A stretch of DNA of 64,000 nucleotides. It comes from Trichopria drosophilae (Eukaryota > Arthropoda > Insecta > Hymenoptera > Diapriidae). The notes beneath the pieces are model-generated. The model ran no database searches. It was not told the DNA's origin and worked only from the letters and a program-made list of their open reading frames with translations. How positions within the stretch are numbered: position 1 is the first letter of the stretch; every line of letters starts with the position of its first letter. The stretch lies in assembly GCA_030407085.1 (NCBI GenBank), contig CM059586.1, positions 17,440,001 to 17,504,000 on the forward strand, written 5' to 3'. Below are positions 61,935 through 64,000 of this stretch, piece by piece. The position numbers and the translations under genes are program-made.

Positions 61935-63640
61935 GCGAGAGTTTGTAACTACAATGTATCTTAATATGCAGAAACATAAGTCTTGGAGTAATTTTGCATT
62001 ACGTTTTAAGCATAAGTAAATTAAATTTACTGTATGTGTTCATTAAATTTCTATATATTTGAAGAATGTACATTTCAAGTGCATACGTACATGATTTTGA
62101 ATGTGGTTTTGCTAATATTCAATTACATGTGCATGAAGTCTCAACAAACATAACAAACATATTTGCCAGACGTGAGTACACGATGTTGGATTAATGTAAT
62201 TAAAATTATTTACCAAAAATAATCTTTTAAATTCCAGGAAAATTAATTATTAGTTTTCCTATTATTTCTTATAGTGAGGAAAGGGAAAATTGAATGAGCT
62301 TGTTTGTTCGTTCCTTGCATATAATTACTTCCTGTTTATTAGTCCTTATGAAGAGTCAGATTAAATTATATTAAGCATTTCAGGAAATTTCTGAAAAAAA
62401 CCTATGTATGTTTATAACTGATAAAAATGTTAACGATAACAATGACAATAGCAGTGCTGATGATAATGATGATGACGATGATGATGACGATTATACTCGT
62501 ATTCCAGACAAGTTCAATCTTGTCTTTCTAATAAGACTCAAAAACGTCTTCTCATAAACTACAAAAAAATTATAAAAACTGGTCAGACACTGGATAAAAG
62601 TGACCATGCAGTTTTTAAATTATCTTAAAAAAAATATTTAAATCATATTATCTAAATTAACGTCTGTAAACTAGACGAAAAAGTATTTAGGCTGTTCGTG
62701 TTAAATATTATGAGTACATTTTTCCAGAAACAGAGCAGAAACTGTCCGCAGTTTATTTATTTATTTGGAATTTAGATAAATTTCAAAATAAGGAAAATAA
62801 TAATCATTAAAGCCACAAGAAAAGTGAACAAGTCAAAACATGTTTAACAAAAAACAAGCATAAGTTGTGTTACAAATATTATTTCTTTTATTGTTGGAAT
62901 TGGAATTTTGGTAACAAAATTTAAAAAAAGGCTTTGCATGGTATATGATCATTAGAAATATTTATTGTATAAGGATACCTAAAAGTAATTAAAATTTGGA
63001 AAGAACCAACTCTAATGTATGCTATAGACACGGAGAAAACGATAAAAATAGCATTAATCGCCTTGCTAATATCCTATCATTAGGATGACATCAATGAAGT
63101 GACTTATGCTCAAGTTTCTAAGCAATGTATAAATTAGGAAACATTAAGTTCAACTAAAAATGACTTTCATTGATTTAATTGATTAAAATGAATAATGATT
63201 TTTTATTAACTTAAATATATTATTAAACTTACTGCACATATTTATGAAAGGACACAATTTCATTATTGCTCGGATACTCTTAGAAATACTTATATTCTGC
63301 TAATATCATGGTATAAATATATTATACAGTTCTGATAAAATTTTTATGTGTATCTGCGCAGGTCTAAAATATTTAAAATTTTTGTAGAAACTTTATCAAA
63401 ACTTTATAAAGATTTTATAAAACATTTTTACCTGGGATTTAGCAATATTTGCCATGTTTTATTTTGAATATATAAGGAATAATAAGTTATAGTCATGCAG
63501 TGTTAATATTTGCTTCGAAATATATTAAAAATAAAATTGTTTATCGTTTACAGCTATGGGTTATTCAATAGATAAAAAAACATTATGATAAGAACAGTTA
63601 CGTTGTAAACTTATATACTTTCTTCTCTTTTCAGTAGGGG
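61935..63640. other. upstream region of the right-edge gene, unassigned
   Basis: AT-rich. A (GATGAT)n-type microsatellite at 62458-62492. No coding frame, TIR or LINE motif recognised. Confidence 0.35.
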
Positions 63641-63646
63641 TATTGA

Positions 63647-63654
63647 TATATAAA
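63647..63654 (+). promoter_or_regulatory. possible TATA box upstream of the right-edge exon
   Basis: TATATAAA about 85-90 nt before the ATG at 63739. A competing reading is that CTTTTCAG at 63626-63633 is a splice acceptor and this exon is not the first. Confidence 0.3.
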
Positions 63655-63738
63655 ACATTATGTTTATATAATAATCTTGCAGTGCCCGTTTTGTCATCGG
63701 AATTCTACGTATAAAAATTGTTATTTAATTGAAGAAAT

Positions 63739-63858
63739 ATGGCCATACTTTGGTTGTTTTTATTAAATATTTTCCTATGTGGGCAACGCGCAGCTTCAGC
63801 GGAAGTAGAAGGAAATTGTGAGCACCCTGCTACTCAAGAGAACTTGAACTTCACAAAA
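63739..63858 (+). CDS. signal-peptide exon of a secreted protein, possibly lipocalin-like
   Basis: ATG followed by 40 codons with a textbook secretion signal (MAILWLFLLNIFLCG, cleavage probably after the AASA region), then EVEGNCEHPATQENLNFTK. The frame reaches a stop five bases later unless spliced. AAA|GTAAAT at 63859 is a plausible donor at phase 0, so this is likely a first coding exon continuing beyond the right edge. A short Gly-x-Cys...Asn-Phe run just after the signal is how insect lipocalins begin, and the next exon would then supply the GxW motif. The lipocalin idea is inference from this short stretch only. Confidence 0.45.
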
Positions 63859-64000
63859 GTAAATTAGTAATTCATATATAATTTTTAGAATTTAAATACA
63901 GGTTATTGCAGTCGTTTTTAAAAATGCGAAAAAGTGAATTGTCATTTTTACTGATATTTGGAAACAAATCATTATTGGATTTAGTAAAATATTAATTGCG

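Overview
The window reads as AT-rich nuclear DNA from an insect. The reasons are spliced genes with GT-AG introns that have clear animal orthologues, islands of the arthropod telomere-type pentamer TTAGG/CCTAA, tRNA-type SINEs, several non-LTR retrotransposons, Penelope-like elements, and many terminal-inverted-repeat (TIR) and foldback DNA elements. I cannot fix the order of insect from sequence alone. There is no bacterial-style operon, CRISPR array or phage.

Host genes. (1) VPS28, an ESCRT-I subunit, lies on the minus strand (3427-4122, two exons, 212 aa, complete). (2) NIT2, omega-amidase, lies on the plus strand (6315-7151, 278 aa, one coding exon, complete); it diverges from VPS28 and is separated from it by tandemly duplicated DNA. 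(3) A Nedd4-family E3 ubiquitin ligase of the Su(dx)/ITCH/WWP type lies on the minus strand (9051-38073). Nine coding exons join in phase to 2700 nt (899 aa plus stop): C2, four WW domains and HECT, with the catalytic Cys near residue 867. Its first coding exon at 38016-38073 looks like a separate 73-aa ORF unless the GTGAGT donor is seen. (4) A signal-peptide first exon at 63739-63858, possibly of a lipocalin-like secreted protein, runs off the right edge. Almost everything else is transposable-element (TE) or repeat DNA.

Layout. 1-3157: non-LTR relics broken by a 430-bp insertion and by a 1.57-kb head-to-tail array of CCATATGG-rich foldback units. 3158-7151: VPS28 and NIT2. 7352-8463: a pogo/Tigger-like TIR element. 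9051-38073: the Su(dx)-type gene, whose introns hold foldback elements, a piggyBac fragment, Penelope and LINE copies, a SINE and telomere-like hairpins. 38.2-41.8 kb: a nested palindrome with a second Penelope remnant. 43.6-48.6 kb: a 91-bp minisatellite with a hAT-type insertion, bounded by CCCAGYAAACG foldback elements. 49.0-50.6 kb: a TTAA-flanked foldback. 50.6-57.4 kb: mostly unassigned, with an RNase H relic and a 131-bp tandem repeat. 57481-58870: a TIR element carrying a broken transposase-like gene. 59.9-61.3 kb: another LINE relic.

The most informative feature is that many insertions can be read from their footprints: the empty site survives in the opposite arm of a palindrome or in an interrupted LINE reading frame. 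This gives target-site duplications (TA, TTAA, AAAG, AAAT, an 8-bp and an 11-bp duplication) directly from this one sequence. All protein identities are from my reading of conserved motifs; no database search was run.
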